Positions 52,132-61,289 of a DNA stretch of 64,000 nt are shown here, piece by piece (the first letter of the stretch is position 1; each line of letters opens with the position of its first letter). Where the stretch lies: positions 1,240,001 to 1,304,000 of the forward strand of contig NZ_JAGRQC010000001.1 of the NCBI RefSeq assembly GCF_018122655.1, given 5' to 3'. The DNA is from Stakelama marina. GTDB taxonomy: Bacteria > Pseudomonadota > Alphaproteobacteria > Sphingomonadales > Sphingomonadaceae. The notes under the pieces were generated by a model that saw only the letters and a list, made by a program, of their open reading frames with translations, was not told where the DNA came from and made no database searches. The translations under genes were made by a program, and so were the position numbers.

Positions 52132-53661
52132 GTGACGGCACCAGCGGTGCATCTCTGGCGGCTGCTCAAATGGGGCCGCATCCTCGCCCGGCACGGCGCG
52201 CTGAGGGGGATCGAACGCGATCCGCTGACGCCCGCCCCGGTACGACGCCTTGCGCGGATTGCCCGCTTCGGCGCGCGGGTGCCCAAAAAGCCACGCTACG
52301 CCGACGCCTTCCAGGAATTGGGGCCCGCCGCGATCAAGCTCGGGCAGACGCTTGCCACGCGCCCCGATCTGGTCGGAGAAGAAGCCGCGCATGATCTGAT
52401 GCGGCTTCAGGACGCGCTCCCGCCGGTGCCGTTCGACACGATCTGCCGGCAGATGGAGGCAGAGTTCGGAAGGCCGATAAACGCGCTGTTCGAATCGATC
52501 GACGAGGAACCGATCGGCGCGGCGTCGATCGCCCAGGTCCACCGCGCGGTCACGACCGACGGCCAGCACGTCGCGGTCAAGGTCCTGCGCCCGGGCATCG
52601 AGCGCGAATTCACTCGCGCGATCGACACCTATCAATGGGCCGCGGCCCAGCTCGAGGCACTCGGCGGCGAAGCTGCTCGCTTGCGGCCCCGGCTCGTGAT
52701 CGAGACGTTCCGGCGCTGGACTGCGCGCGAACTCGACCTGCGCCGCGAGGCCGCGTCCGCTTCCGAACTCGCCGAAGCGATGGAAGCCGAGCCCAATTAT
52801 GTCGTGCCCAAGATCGACTGGCAGCGAACAACGGGCCGCGTGATGACGCTGGAATGGGTCGAAGGCGTCAAGATCTCCGACCGCGAGGCGCTTCACGCAG
52901 CGGGGCACGACACCAAGGCGCTGGCCAAGACACTGGTTCATGCCTTTTTGCGCCAGGCGATTTCCGAAGGCTTTTTCCATGCCGACATGCACCAGGGGAA
53001 CCTGTTCGCACTGTCCGACAGCAAGATCGCGGCGATCGATTTCGGCATCATGGGACGCATCAACCGCCGCGCGCGCGTCTGGCTCGCCGAAATCCTCTAT
53101 GGCCTGATTACCGGCGATTATGTCCGCGTCGCCGAAATACATTTCGAAGCGGGCTATGTACCGGCGCATCATGATGTCGGCGAATTCGCAACGGCGCTTC
53201 GCGCGGTCGGCGAGCCGATGCGCGGGCTTCCGGTCAAGGACATGTCGATCGGCACGATGCTCGAAGGGCTGTTCAACATCACCCGCGACTTCGACATGCA
53301 GACGCAGCCGCACCTGTTGCTGCTGCAAAAGACGATGGTGATGGTCGAAGGTGTTGCCACGGCGCTCGATCCCGACATCAATATGTGGGACACCGCCGCA
53401 CCGTTCGTGAAGGAATGGATCCGTTCAGAACTGGGGCCTGAAGCGGCGATCGCGGACCGTCTCGTCAAGGACCTGAAGACAGTGGCGCGGCTTCCCGAGC
53501 TGATCCGCAATATCGAATCGCGCTATCCTTCCCCCGGCGGCGCGCCCCCTTCCCCGCCGCTCAAGGATGTCGAGGTCGTTCGCATCGGCGGGCTGCGGTA
53601 CGTTCTGGTGGCGATCATCTCCGCCGCGATCGCGGTGGCGGCGACGCTGCTCCTGACCTGA
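52132..53661 (+). CDS. ubiB: ubiquinone biosynthesis atypical kinase UbiB
   Basis: ADCK/UbiB-type ATPase needed for coenzyme Q synthesis, 509 residues with a GTG start. It has the KxGQ-type motif (AAIKLGQTLATRPD), the alanine-rich loop (IGAASIAQVHRA), VAVKVLRPGIE, HADMHQGNLF and IDFGIMGR of the protein-kinase-like fold, plus C-terminal membrane segments (VLVAIISAAIAVAATLLL). The stop overlaps the next gene's start (TGATG). Confidence 0.96.
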   Translation: MTAPAVHLWRLLKWGRILARHGALRGIERDPLTPAPVRRLARIARFGARVPKKPRYADAFQELGPAAIKLGQTLATRPDLVGEEAAHDLMRLQDALPPVPFDTICRQMEAEFGRPINALFESIDEEPIGAASIAQVHRAVTTDGQHVAVKVLRPGIEREFTRAIDTYQWAAAQLEALGGEAARLRPRLVIETFRRWTARELDLRREAASASELAEAMEAEPNYVVPKIDWQRTTGRVMTLEWVEGVKISDREALHAAGHDTKALAKTLVHAFLRQAISEGFFHADMHQGNLFALSDSKIAAIDFGIMGRINRRARVWLAEILYGLITGDYVRVAEIHFEAGYVPAHHDVGEFATALRAVGEPMRGLPVKDMSIGTMLEGLFNITRDFDMQTQPHLLLLQKTMVMVEGVATALDPDINMWDTAAPFVKEWIRSELGPEAAIADRLVKDLKTVARLPELIRNIESRYPSPGGAPPSPPLKDVEVVRIGGLRYVLVAIISAAIAVAATLLLT

Positions 53662-54776
53662 TGGCGCGCAAGGCCGCCCCGCTCTGGCTTTCCCAGCCGA
53701 GCAGGTTTGCCGGGGCAAGCCGCGGCAAGGCCTTGATCGTTGCCACACTTGTCGCAGTGCTGTTCGCCGCCTGCCTGACATTGCCGTCAGCGCCCGACGC
53801 CGCCGGGGGGCTGCCCGATTTCGGGACACCGGCGCCGCAACAGGACATCTATCTGTACGGATCGATCGTCGATGGGATGCGCGCCGGCGGTGACTATTAC
53901 ACGGTCGCCGCTTCGGCACTCAGCGCGACCAAGCTGCCGCTCGACCCGTTTCTCGATTTTCGCCTTCCGACACTCGCGGTCGTCCAGGCCGCGATGCCCG
54001 GCTGGGCGGTCTCGTCGCTATTGTATCTGCTGGCGGCGCTGGCACTTTGGGCCTGGTTCCTCCGATTGAGAGAGGCAGTGGCGCGTCCCGTCCCGCTTTA
54101 TGGCGCAATCGTGCTCGCCGCGGCTGGCATGATCTCGTGCGCGCAGGCAGGCATGGCGCCGATCCATGAAATCTGGGCCGCGTTGCTGATCGCGCTGTCG
54201 CTCGCGCTGCGCCGCCCCGATCGCTGGATCGACGCCGCCGCGATCGGACTGATGGCGGTGCTCGTGCGAGAGACTGCGGCGTTCTACGTCATCGTGATGG
54301 GCGCGATCGCGATTTACGAAGGCCGTCGCCGCGAAGCCTTGGGATGGGCCGCAGTGCTCGCGATTTTCGCCGCCGCGCTGACGCTCCATGTGCTCGCCGT
54401 AGCGAAATTCGCCGGACCGCTCGACCATTCGACGCCGGGTTGGTTCGGGATGGACGGGTTCGGATTTTTCATCAACGCGGTATCCGGCGCAACCGTGCTT
54501 CAGGTGTTCCCGCTCTGGCTTACAGGCCTGGCCATCGGCATCGCGCTGTTCGGCTGGGCATGTTGGGAAAGCCCGCTGGCGCTCCGCGCATGGTCTGTCT
54601 TGCTGACCTATGCGCTGCTGCTTTCGGTCGCAGCGCCGATGGGCGCCATCCATTGGGGACTGATGATCGCGCCGCTGGTCCTTGTCGGCATCGTCTTCGC
54701 ACCCGACGGTCTGCGCGATGTGGCACGGGCAGCGCTCGACAGGCGCCGCGTGACGGTGCAGAGAATTTCCCGATGA
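53661..54776 (+). CDS. polytopic membrane protein of unknown function
   Basis: A 371-residue protein with about nine or ten hydrophobic helices. After an N-terminal helix (LIVATLVAVLFAACLTL) comes an extracytoplasmic loop with QQDIYLYGSIVDGMRAGGDY, a (D/E)xY pattern and FLDFRLPTLAV, reminiscent of GT-C/DUF2029-type polytopic glycosyltransferases, in which an acidic residue in the first loop is catalytic. No partner glycan genes are near. It overlaps ubiB upstream and coaBC downstream by a few bases, so it is part of that operon. Confidence 0.75.
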   Translation: MARKAAPLWLSQPSRFAGASRGKALIVATLVAVLFAACLTLPSAPDAAGGLPDFGTPAPQQDIYLYGSIVDGMRAGGDYYTVAASALSATKLPLDPFLDFRLPTLAVVQAAMPGWAVSSLLYLLAALALWAWFLRLREAVARPVPLYGAIVLAAAGMISCAQAGMAPIHEIWAALLIALSLALRRPDRWIDAAAIGLMAVLVRETAAFYVIVMGAIAIYEGRRREALGWAAVLAIFAAALTLHVLAVAKFAGPLDHSTPGWFGMDGFGFFINAVSGATVLQVFPLWLTGLAIGIALFGWACWESPLALRAWSVLLTYALLLSVAAPMGAIHWGLMIAPLVLVGIVFAPDGLRDVARAALDRRRVTVQRISR

Positions 54777-55948
54777 AGCAAATCCTGCTGATCGTCGGCG
54801 GCGGCATTGCCGCCTACAAGGCCTGCGAGCTGATCCGCCTGGCGCGCAAGGCGGGCATATCGGTACGCTGCGTCCTGACCGAAGGCGGCGCGCAGTTCGT
54901 CACGCCGATGACGCTTGCCGCGCTGTCCGAAGCGCCCGTCCATACCAGCCTGTGGGACCTGAAGGACGAAGCGGAAATGGGGCATATCCAGCTCAGTCGG
55001 GAGGCCGATCTGGTCGTCGTCGCTCCCGCGACTGCCGACCTGCTGGCGCGGATGGCGGGCGGCATTGCCGACGATCTCGCCACGACGCTGCTGCTTGCGA
55101 CCGACAAGCCGGTGCTGGCAGCGCCGGCGATGAACGTCCGGATGTGGGAACATCCCGCCACCAGGCGCAATGTCGAGACGCTGCGCCACGACGGCGTAAC
55201 GGTACTCGATCCCGATAAGGGGGCGATGGCGTGCGGCGAGTTCGGGCCCGGCCGACTGCCCGAGCCGGCTCAAATCCTGGGCGCTATCGAAGATGCGCTT
55301 GGCGACGCGACGCCGCAGCGACTGGCTGGAAAGCACGTCCTCGTCACCGCGGGCCCGACGCACGAGCCGATCGATCCGGTTCGCTATCTCGCCAATCGTT
55401 CGTCGGGTCGCCAGGGCTTCGCGATCGCCGATGCGCTCGCCCGACTGGGCGCCAAGGTTACGCTGGTGAGCGGGCCGGTCAGCCTGCCGACACCGCCGGG
55501 AGTAGAGCGCACCGACGTCGAAACCGCACAGGAAATGGCCAACGCGGTCGCAGCCGCGCTTCCCGCCGATGCCGCGATCATGGTCGCGGCGGTTGCCGAC
55601 TGGCGTGTCGACGCCGCCGGGCAGAAGCTGAAAAAGGCGAATGCGCCCACGAGCTTGGCGTTGACCGAGAACCCCGATATTCTCGCGATGCTGGGCAAAA
55701 GCCCTCGCCGCCCGGCCCTGCTGGTCGGCTTTGCGGCGGAAACGGAAAAGGTGATCGAACACGCGACCGCGAAACGCGCGGCGAAGGGAGCGGACTGGAT
55801 TGTGGCAAACGACGTTTCGGGCGACGTCATGGGGGGCGATGCGAACAGCATCCACCTTGTCAGCGCCGACGGTGTCGAAAGCTGGGAGCGGCTCGACAAG
55901 CGCGAAGTCGCGCGGCGTCTGGCGGATCGGATCGCCGATGCGCTCTAG
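54773..55948 (+). CDS. coaBC: bifunctional phosphopantothenoylcysteine synthetase/decarboxylase
   Basis: Two steps of coenzyme A synthesis. ATG 54773 (KQILLIVGGGIAAYKACELI) overlaps the previous stop. The N-terminal CoaC half (1-185) has the FMN-binding AAYKA region, ADLVVVAPATADLLARMAGG, PAMNVRMW and MACGEFGPGRL. The C-terminal CoaB half begins at LAGKHVLVTAGPTHEPIDPV and has ANRSSGRQGFA and LKKANAP. Its 391 residues fit the fused enzyme. Confidence 0.97.
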   Translation: MKQILLIVGGGIAAYKACELIRLARKAGISVRCVLTEGGAQFVTPMTLAALSEAPVHTSLWDLKDEAEMGHIQLSREADLVVVAPATADLLARMAGGIADDLATTLLLATDKPVLAAPAMNVRMWEHPATRRNVETLRHDGVTVLDPDKGAMACGEFGPGRLPEPAQILGAIEDALGDATPQRLAGKHVLVTAGPTHEPIDPVRYLANRSSGRQGFAIADALARLGAKVTLVSGPVSLPTPPGVERTDVETAQEMANAVAAALPADAAIMVAAVADWRVDAAGQKLKKANAPTSLALTENPDILAMLGKSPRRPALLVGFAAETEKVIEHATAKRAAKGADWIVANDVSGDVMGGDANSIHLVSADGVESWERLDKREVARRLADRIADAL

Positions 55949-56735
55949 CTTTCTCCTTCCGCTTCTCTTGCTTGGCGGCTGCGCGATGGGAACGGTTCAG
56001 CCGCCCGCGCAACCACTCAATCTTTACTCGCGCACCTTTTCCGAGACCAAACCAGGCAACGTCCGCTCACTGATCGTCGTCCTTCATGGCGACGCACCGG
56101 ATGCGGCATCCGACAGCTATCATTTCGCGCGAACCGCTTCGCAAAAGATACCCGATTCGGCGGTCGTGACACTGTTACGCCCCGGCTATTCCGATGCCGA
56201 AGGCAATCGCTCGCCGGGCGAGCGCGGTCACATGACTGGCGATGCGCTTACCCCCGACCGCATTCGCACGGTTGGCGACGATATCGAACGGCTGAAGACG
56301 CGCTATCCGCAATCGGACGTTATTCTGGTCGGGCATTCGACAAGCGCCGCGATGGCGGCCGACCTGGCGGGCACGCGCGGCGGCCTGATCGACGGCATGG
56401 TCCTTGTCTCCTGCCCCTGCACATTGCCCGAATGGCGGAAATACATGGCCGGGCGCGATCCCGATGGCGGCTATGCGCTGCCGAGCAACAGCCTCGATCC
56501 GCTTCAGACGGCGGGCGGCATTGCATCCGACATGCGCGCGGCGATCCTGGTCGGCGGTCGCGACGAGACCACGCCCGAACGCTTTTCGCGCACCTATGCC
56601 GAAGCGATAGCGCTGCGCGGGATCGACACCGATTACCGAGTGCTGCCGGCCCAAGGACATGACATCTTCAACGATGCAGACGTGCTGAACGCCACCGAAC
56701 GGCTGGCGGCATCGTTACCGAGAAAGACACCATGA
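55938..56735 (+). CDS. alpha/beta hydrolase lipoprotein
   Basis: A 265-residue predicted lipoprotein hydrolase. Its ATG at 55938 overlaps the coaBC end. The signal [14 protein letters not shown] has a lipobox (GGC). The fold shows VVLHGDAP (oxyanion region), the nucleophile elbow VGHSTSAAM (Ser in G-H-S-T-S-A), DETTPERF and a late QGHDIF histidine, giving a plausible Ser-Asp-His triad. It looks like an esterase or peptidase-type hydrolase; the substrate is unknown. It lies between coaBC and dut in the same operon. Confidence 0.82.
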   Translation: MRSSFLLPLLLLGGCAMGTVQPPAQPLNLYSRTFSETKPGNVRSLIVVLHGDAPDAASDSYHFARTASQKIPDSAVVTLLRPGYSDAEGNRSPGERGHMTGDALTPDRIRTVGDDIERLKTRYPQSDVILVGHSTSAAMAADLAGTRGGLIDGMVLVSCPCTLPEWRKYMAGRDPDGGYALPSNSLDPLQTAGGIASDMRAAILVGGRDETTPERFSRTYAEAIALRGIDTDYRVLPAQGHDIFNDADVLNATERLAASLPRKTP

Positions 56736-57178
56736 CCGACCCGATCGACATCCTTATCCGCAGGCTGGACCATGGCGTGGGGCTCCCCCTGCCCGCTTAT
56801 GCAACAAAGGGGGCAGCAGGCATGGACGTTGTCGCGGCAGAGGAGCTGGTACTCGCCCCGGGTGCGCGGCACGCGGTTGCGACGGGGTTCGCCGTGGCGA
56901 TCCCGCACGGCTATGAGGTTCAGGTTCGCCCACGCTCCGGGCTTGCGCTGAAACATGGCATTACCTGCCTCAACACGCCCGGCACGATCGACAGCGACTA
57001 TCGCGGCGAGGTGAAGGTCATCCTCGCCAATCTGGGTAGCGAGCCCTTCGCTGTCGCACGCGGCGACCGGATCGCCCAACTGGTGCCAGCGCCGGTGCAG
57101 CGCGCCGAACTGATCGAAACCGCCGATCTCGACGAGACCGCGCGCGGCTCCGGCGGATTCGGATCGACAGGACGATGA
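56732..57178 (+). CDS. dut: dUTP diphosphatase
   Basis: Trimeric dUTPase of 148 residues that hydrolyses dUTP to dUMP. All five motifs are seen: [10 protein letters not shown] (1), RPRSGLALK (2), [16 protein letters not shown] (3), RGDRIAQLV (4) and [10 protein letters not shown] (5). The start overlaps the hydrolase stop (ATGA), and the stop overlaps the next gene. coaBC-dut adjacency is common in bacteria. Confidence 0.97.
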   Translation: MTDPIDILIRRLDHGVGLPLPAYATKGAAGMDVVAAEELVLAPGARHAVATGFAVAIPHGYEVQVRPRSGLALKHGITCLNTPGTIDSDYRGEVKVILANLGSEPFAVARGDRIAQLVPAPVQRAELIETADLDETARGSGGFGSTGR

Positions 57179-57582
57179 TCCGCACGGCGGCCCTCGTCTT
57201 CCTGTCGGCCTCGGTCGGCCAGGCCGGGGCGCCGGAACTACGCTTTCCGGTCGATTGGGAAACCCTGACGCCGCTGCCCTATCGCGATCCTCCGAAGATC
57301 ACTTCACAAATGACCGATTTCGTCGGCCGCGAGATTTTGACCGGCGGGTGCTCGCGCCCGACGAAGGTCAACGGCCACCGCGAACTGCGCGTCGATGTCG
57401 CCGTGCTCCTGTCGGCAGATGCCGAAATACGCGCCACCGTGCCCCACGCCGTACATTGTCCGACGGTCGAACAGTTTACCGCGGGTCTCGTCACCACGTT
57501 CGCGCGCAACAATCTGAAAGCCGATCCCGGCGCCGCTGCCGGCTGGTATCGGGCAACCGTGGTCTATGTCTGGGACAATTGA
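57175..57582 (+). CDS. hypothetical exported protein
   Basis: A 135-residue protein with a signal peptide ([18 protein letters not shown]). The mature part has [19 protein letters not shown], a GGCSRP site and [16 protein letters not shown], so two cysteines could form a disulfide. No family is recognised. It is coupled to dut (4-base overlap) and ends 3 bp before moeB, so it belongs to the operon. Confidence 0.65.
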   Translation: MIRTAALVFLSASVGQAGAPELRFPVDWETLTPLPYRDPPKITSQMTDFVGREILTGGCSRPTKVNGHRELRVDVAVLLSADAEIRATVPHAVHCPTVEQFTAGLVTTFARNNLKADPGAAAGWYRATVVYVWDN

Positions 57583-57585
57583 TCG

Positions 57586-58335
57586 ATGCTGAGCGATGCC
57601 CAGCTCGAACGCTATGCCCGCCATATCGTGCTCAAGGAGATCGGCGGCGGAGGACAGGCGCAGCTCCTCAAGTCGCACGTCGCGGTGATCGGCGCGGGCG
57701 GCATCGGCTCGCCCGCCATCCAGTATCTTGCCGCGGCGGGGGTCGGACGGCTGACCATCATCGACGATGACATGGTCGACCTTTCCAACCTTCAGCGACA
57801 GACGATCTTCGTCACCGGCGATCAGGGCAGCCCAAAGGCCGATTGCGCAGCCGACCATGTCGCGCGCCTCAATCCCGAAATCGCGGTAACGGCGCGCCGC
57901 GAGCGACTGGAAGACGATAATGTCGCGGGCCTGCTCGACGATGCGGATGTCGTGCTCGATGGGTGCGACAATTTTGCTACCCGGCTTACGGTCGCCGATG
58001 CCTGCCTTTCGGCGCGGATACCGCTGGTATCGGCTGCAGTCGGTCAGTTCGAGGGGCAACTCGGCGTGTTCCGCGGGTGGGAAGACGGCAAGCCATGCTA
58101 TCGCTGCTTCGTCGGCGATCGGCCCGACCGCGAAGCGGTCAGCTGTGCCGAACAGGGCGTGTTGGGTGCGCTGACCGGCGTGATCGGCAGTCTCGCCGCG
58201 CTCGAGACGATCCGTCAGCTCGTGCCGTTCGGCGACGACAGCGCGGGCAAGCTCCTTATCGCCGACACGCTAAGCCTGCGCTTTCGCACGCTTAGCCTGC
58301 CAAACGACCCAGGATGCCCGGCATGCGCGGGCTGA
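57586..58335 (+). CDS. moeB: ThiF/MoeB-family adenylyltransferase
   Basis: E1-like enzyme of 249 residues that adenylates the C-terminus of a sulfur-carrier protein (MoaD or ThiS). It starts with LSDAQLERYARHIVLKEIGG. The nucleotide site VIGAGGIGSPAIQYLAAAGV, the metal site DDDMVDLSNLQRQTIF, the CDNFATR motif and a C-terminal zinc pair (CYRC, CPACAG) are present. There is no rhodanese tail, as in MoeB. The next gene overlaps its end. Confidence 0.92.
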   Translation: MLSDAQLERYARHIVLKEIGGGGQAQLLKSHVAVIGAGGIGSPAIQYLAAAGVGRLTIIDDDMVDLSNLQRQTIFVTGDQGSPKADCAADHVARLNPEIAVTARRERLEDDNVAGLLDDADVVLDGCDNFATRLTVADACLSARIPLVSAAVGQFEGQLGVFRGWEDGKPCYRCFVGDRPDREAVSCAEQGVLGALTGVIGSLAALETIRQLVPFGDDSAGKLLIADTLSLRFRTLSLPNDPGCPACAG

Positions 58336-58646
58336 CCATCATCGTTGCAACGTCCGACCATGATCGCTTCCACGCAGCGCTCACGCTGGCGAGCGCCCAT
58401 GCTGCGCTGGGTGCGCGCACGCGAATCTATTGTCACGGAGCCGCCGTGGAATTGCTGCAACGCGGCGACGGCCCGCACGGACCGCTTGTAACGACCGCCC
58501 TAGAAACGGGTGTGAAGCTGCTTGCCTGTCAGACCGGGCTTGCGGACGCAAACCTTTCGACCGACCGGTTGATCCCCGAAGTGGAGATGACCGGCATGGT
58601 CAGCCTCCTCGCGGAGCTGGCCGATGATAGGCTGGTTACGGTCTAG
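58323..58646 (+). CDS. DsrE-family protein
   Basis: A 107-residue DsrE/TusD-fold protein. ATG 58323 has an AGGA site 8 bases upstream; ATG 58314 is an alternative. Motifs: IIVATSDHDRFHAALTLASA and TRIYCHGAAVELL, then VKLLACQTGL with a single cysteine that may carry sulfur as in TusD/DsrE. Its overlap with moeB suggests a shared role in sulfur transfer to molybdopterin or a thiolated cofactor; that is inference. Confidence 0.8.
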   Translation: MRGLTIIVATSDHDRFHAALTLASAHAALGARTRIYCHGAAVELLQRGDGPHGPLVTTALETGVKLLACQTGLADANLSTDRLIPEVEMTGMVSLLAELADDRLVTV

Positions 58647-58790
58647 TGCCAACATTCCTCAGACAGCGATTTTCTGCATTTGCTATGTGCAGGACTTGAA
58701 TTGCAGCAAGCTTTCGCCCAAGCAGCTTTCGTCTGGGTATCGCGGCTGTCCGTCGATTCAGATTCAGACACCCACAACCGAGGTCGAAGA

Positions 58791-59090
58791 GTGTTTCTAT
58801 TTCGTGGGGTCGAAAGCCACCCTCGTTCGCTGGTTAAAGCGCTGTCTTGGCGGGTTCTCGGTAGTATCGATACGTTCATCCTGAGCTGGCTGTTCAGCGG
58901 CAACCCTGCAATCGCTGTTTCGATTGCTGGTACGGAAGTGTTCACGAAAATATTTCTTTTTTACTTTCATGAACGCCTGTGGGCGATGGTGCGATGGGGA
59001 CATGTCAGGCCATCGATGGAGAATAATCCACAGTCGTCGGGACACGAGCGCTCCGACACTACTGAGCAGCCGCTAAGCAGTGAGAGGTAG
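58791..59090 (+). CDS. DUF2061 membrane protein
   Basis: Small inner-membrane protein with the DUF2061 core (SLVKALSWRVLGSIDTFIL, then IAVSIAGTEVFTKIFLFYFH and ERLWAMVRWG). GTG 58791 with a GAGG site upstream gives 99 residues; an in-frame ATG at 58680 adds an unconserved 37-residue tail, so I chose the shorter form. The function of the family is unknown; members often sit near sulfur-assimilation genes. The final 25 residues are polar and rich in S/E. Confidence 0.8.
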   Translation: MFLFRGVESHPRSLVKALSWRVLGSIDTFILSWLFSGNPAIAVSIAGTEVFTKIFLFYFHERLWAMVRWGHVRPSMENNPQSSGHERSDTTEQPLSSER

Positions 59091-59181
59091 GTGGTTCTCC
59101 GACCTGGTTCAGCGACCCGGGAAGAGCATCGCGATCAAGACTTAAATGCAGTTCACTCGGTCGAGGCTTTCGTCCGCGCCA

Positions 59182-60048
59182 TCAAAGTAGTTCTTTTGCG
59201 AAACTGCGAACTTTCGCCCCGAGGTCATCGCGCTGTAGGGCCAGAGCAAGGTTTGCGCGAATGAAACCCGCCTTGTCACCGCAATCATAGCGTTCACCGT
59301 CGAACGTGTAGCCATGGAAGGGCTGCTTGCCGATCAGCTTCGCCATCGCGTCGGTCAGCTGGATTTCACCGCCCGCCCCCGGGTCCTGATCGTTCAGGAT
59401 GGTCATCACTTCGGGCTGAAGGATATAGCGTCCGGGGATCATCAGGTTGGACGGTGCCGATCCCGGCGTGGGTTTCTCGACCAGCGCCTTCACCTCCGTC
59501 ACGCGTCCATCACGGTCGCCCGGGGTAATGATGCCATATTTGTCGGTCTCGCCAGGATCGACCTCGAGGGCACCGATCACATTGCCGCCGACGCGCTCAT
59601 AGGCGGAGATCATCTGCTTTAGAAAGCCCGGCTTTCCTGCCATCAGTTCGTCGGGCAACAGAACCGCGAACGGTTCATCACCCACGATCTCGCGCGCGCA
59701 CCAGACAGCATGGCCGAGCCCTAGCGGCTCCTGCTGACGCACATAGACCGGCGAACCGGGCGTCATCCGTGTCGATGCGAGCGGCTCAAGCGACTTGCCG
59801 CGCTCCTGCATCGTCGCCTCGAGCTCATAGGCCATGTCGAAATGGTCCTCGAGCGCGGTCTTGTTCCTGCCGGTCACGAAGATGATCTGCTCGACCCCGG
59901 CTTCCAATGCCTCTTCGACCGCATATTGAATCAACGGCTTGTCGACGACGGTCAGCATTTCCTTGGGCATCGCCTTGGTCGCGGGCAGGAAACGCGTTCC
60001 CAACCCGGCAACGGGAAAAACTGCCTTGCGGAGCGGCTTGAAAGTCAT
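59182..60048 (-). CDS. galU: UTP-glucose-1-phosphate uridylyltransferase
   Basis: Makes UDP-glucose, the activated sugar for exopolysaccharide. The 288-residue protein shows the nucleotidyltransferase signature FPVAGLGTRFLPATKAMPKE, VVDKPLIQYAVEEAL, a QQEPLGLGHAVWCA segment, LLPDELM and VKALVEKP. It is divergent from wecB at the start of the glycan locus, giving the locus its UDP-glucose supply. Confidence 0.97.
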   Translation of the reverse strand: MTFKPLRKAVFPVAGLGTRFLPATKAMPKEMLTVVDKPLIQYAVEEALEAGVEQIIFVTGRNKTALEDHFDMAYELEATMQERGKSLEPLASTRMTPGSPVYVRQQEPLGLGHAVWCAREIVGDEPFAVLLPDELMAGKPGFLKQMISAYERVGGNVIGALEVDPGETDKYGIITPGDRDGRVTEVKALVEKPTPGSAPSNLMIPGRYILQPEVMTILNDQDPGAGGEIQLTDAMAKLIGKQPFHGYTFDGERYDCGDKAGFIRANLALALQRDDLGAKVRSFAKELL

Positions 60049-60155
60049 TCGAGAGTTCTCCTTGTTGACGGCGAGATAGCGAGAGCCGGACGCGCTAGCA
60101 AATGCGCCGACATGATTAGTGCGGAATTAAACCTGGACCACTATCGACACATATC

Positions 60156-61289
60156 ATGACGACGAGTTCCAAAATCATGGTGGTCTTCGGCACCAGACCC
60201 GAAGCGATCAAAATGTTTCCGGTGGTCAATGCCTTGCGCGACACTGGCGAGGTAGAGGTTCGCGTCTGCGTCACCGCGCAGCATCGCGGGCTGCTCGACC
60301 AGGTCCTCGAAATCGCCGGTATTACACCGGATATCGACCTCGACCTGATGGAGCCGGGCCAGTCGCTCGACGCGCTCACCGCCCGCCTGCTGAACAGCCT
60401 TGGCGCGACGCTGGATAGTGAAAAGCCAGACCGGGTGATCGTACAGGGTGACACGGCGACTGCGATGGTCGCGGCACTGGCCGCATATTATCGCAAAATC
60501 CCCGTATCGCATGTCGAGGCGGGGTTGCGCTCGGGCGACAATTATCAACCCTGGCCGGAAGAGGTGAACCGCCGCATCGTCGCAACGATCGCCGACCAGC
60601 ATTTTCCGCCGACCACGACCGCTGCCGATAACCTGCGGCGCGAAAATATCGACCCGGCGGCCATGCTCGTTACGGGCAACACCGTGATCGACGCCCTGCA
60701 TGCCACGCGCGCCCGGATCGACGCCGACCCCGCCCTTGCAAGCGGTCTCGACGGTCTCGCCGAACGATTTTCGGGCAAGCGCATCATTCTCGTCACAACG
60801 CATCGTCGCGAGAATTTCGGAAGCGGCATGGCAGAGATCGCGGATGCGATCGGCAAGATCGCCGCGCGCCCCGATACGGCAGTTATTTTTCCGATCCATC
60901 CCAACCCGAACGTGGTGTCGGTGATGGATGACTTGCTTGGCGACCGGCCCAATATCGCACGAATCGACCCGCTCGATTATCCGCACTTCATCCGCGCATT
61001 GTCGCTCGCCGATATCGTACTGACCGACTCGGGCGGCGTTCAGGAAGAGGCCCCGGCGCTCGGGAAACCCGTGCTCGTCATGCGCGACACGACCGAGCGC
61101 CCCGAAGGTGTTTCCGCCGGCACCGCGAAACTCGTCGGTCCGCATGCCGATCGCATTGTTACCGAAATCTCAACCCTGTTGGACGACAAGGCAGCTTATT
61201 CGGCAATGGCCCGCGCCCACAATCCGTTCGGCGACGGCCATGCCGCAACACGGATTGCGAGGGTTGTCGTCGATGGTTTCGGACACTGA
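60156..61289 (+). CDS. wecB: UDP-N-acetylglucosamine 2-epimerase (non-hydrolysing)
   Basis: Converts UDP-GlcNAc to UDP-ManNAc. The 377-residue protein has the family motifs FGTRPEAIKMFPVV, VQGDTATAM, VSHVEAGLRSGD, ATIADQHFPPT, TTHRRENFG, FPIHPNPNV and TDSGGVQEEAPALGKPVLVM. It overlaps wecC by 17 bases, and the pair would make UDP-ManNAcA. Confidence 0.96.
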   Translation: MTTSSKIMVVFGTRPEAIKMFPVVNALRDTGEVEVRVCVTAQHRGLLDQVLEIAGITPDIDLDLMEPGQSLDALTARLLNSLGATLDSEKPDRVIVQGDTATAMVAALAAYYRKIPVSHVEAGLRSGDNYQPWPEEVNRRIVATIADQHFPPTTTAADNLRRENIDPAAMLVTGNTVIDALHATRARIDADPALASGLDGLAERFSGKRIILVTTHRRENFGSGMAEIADAIGKIAARPDTAVIFPIHPNPNVVSVMDDLLGDRPNIARIDPLDYPHFIRALSLADIVLTDSGGVQEEAPALGKPVLVMRDTTERPEGVSAGTAKLVGPHADRIVTEISTLLDDKAAYSAMARAHNPFGDGHAATRIARVVVDGFGH

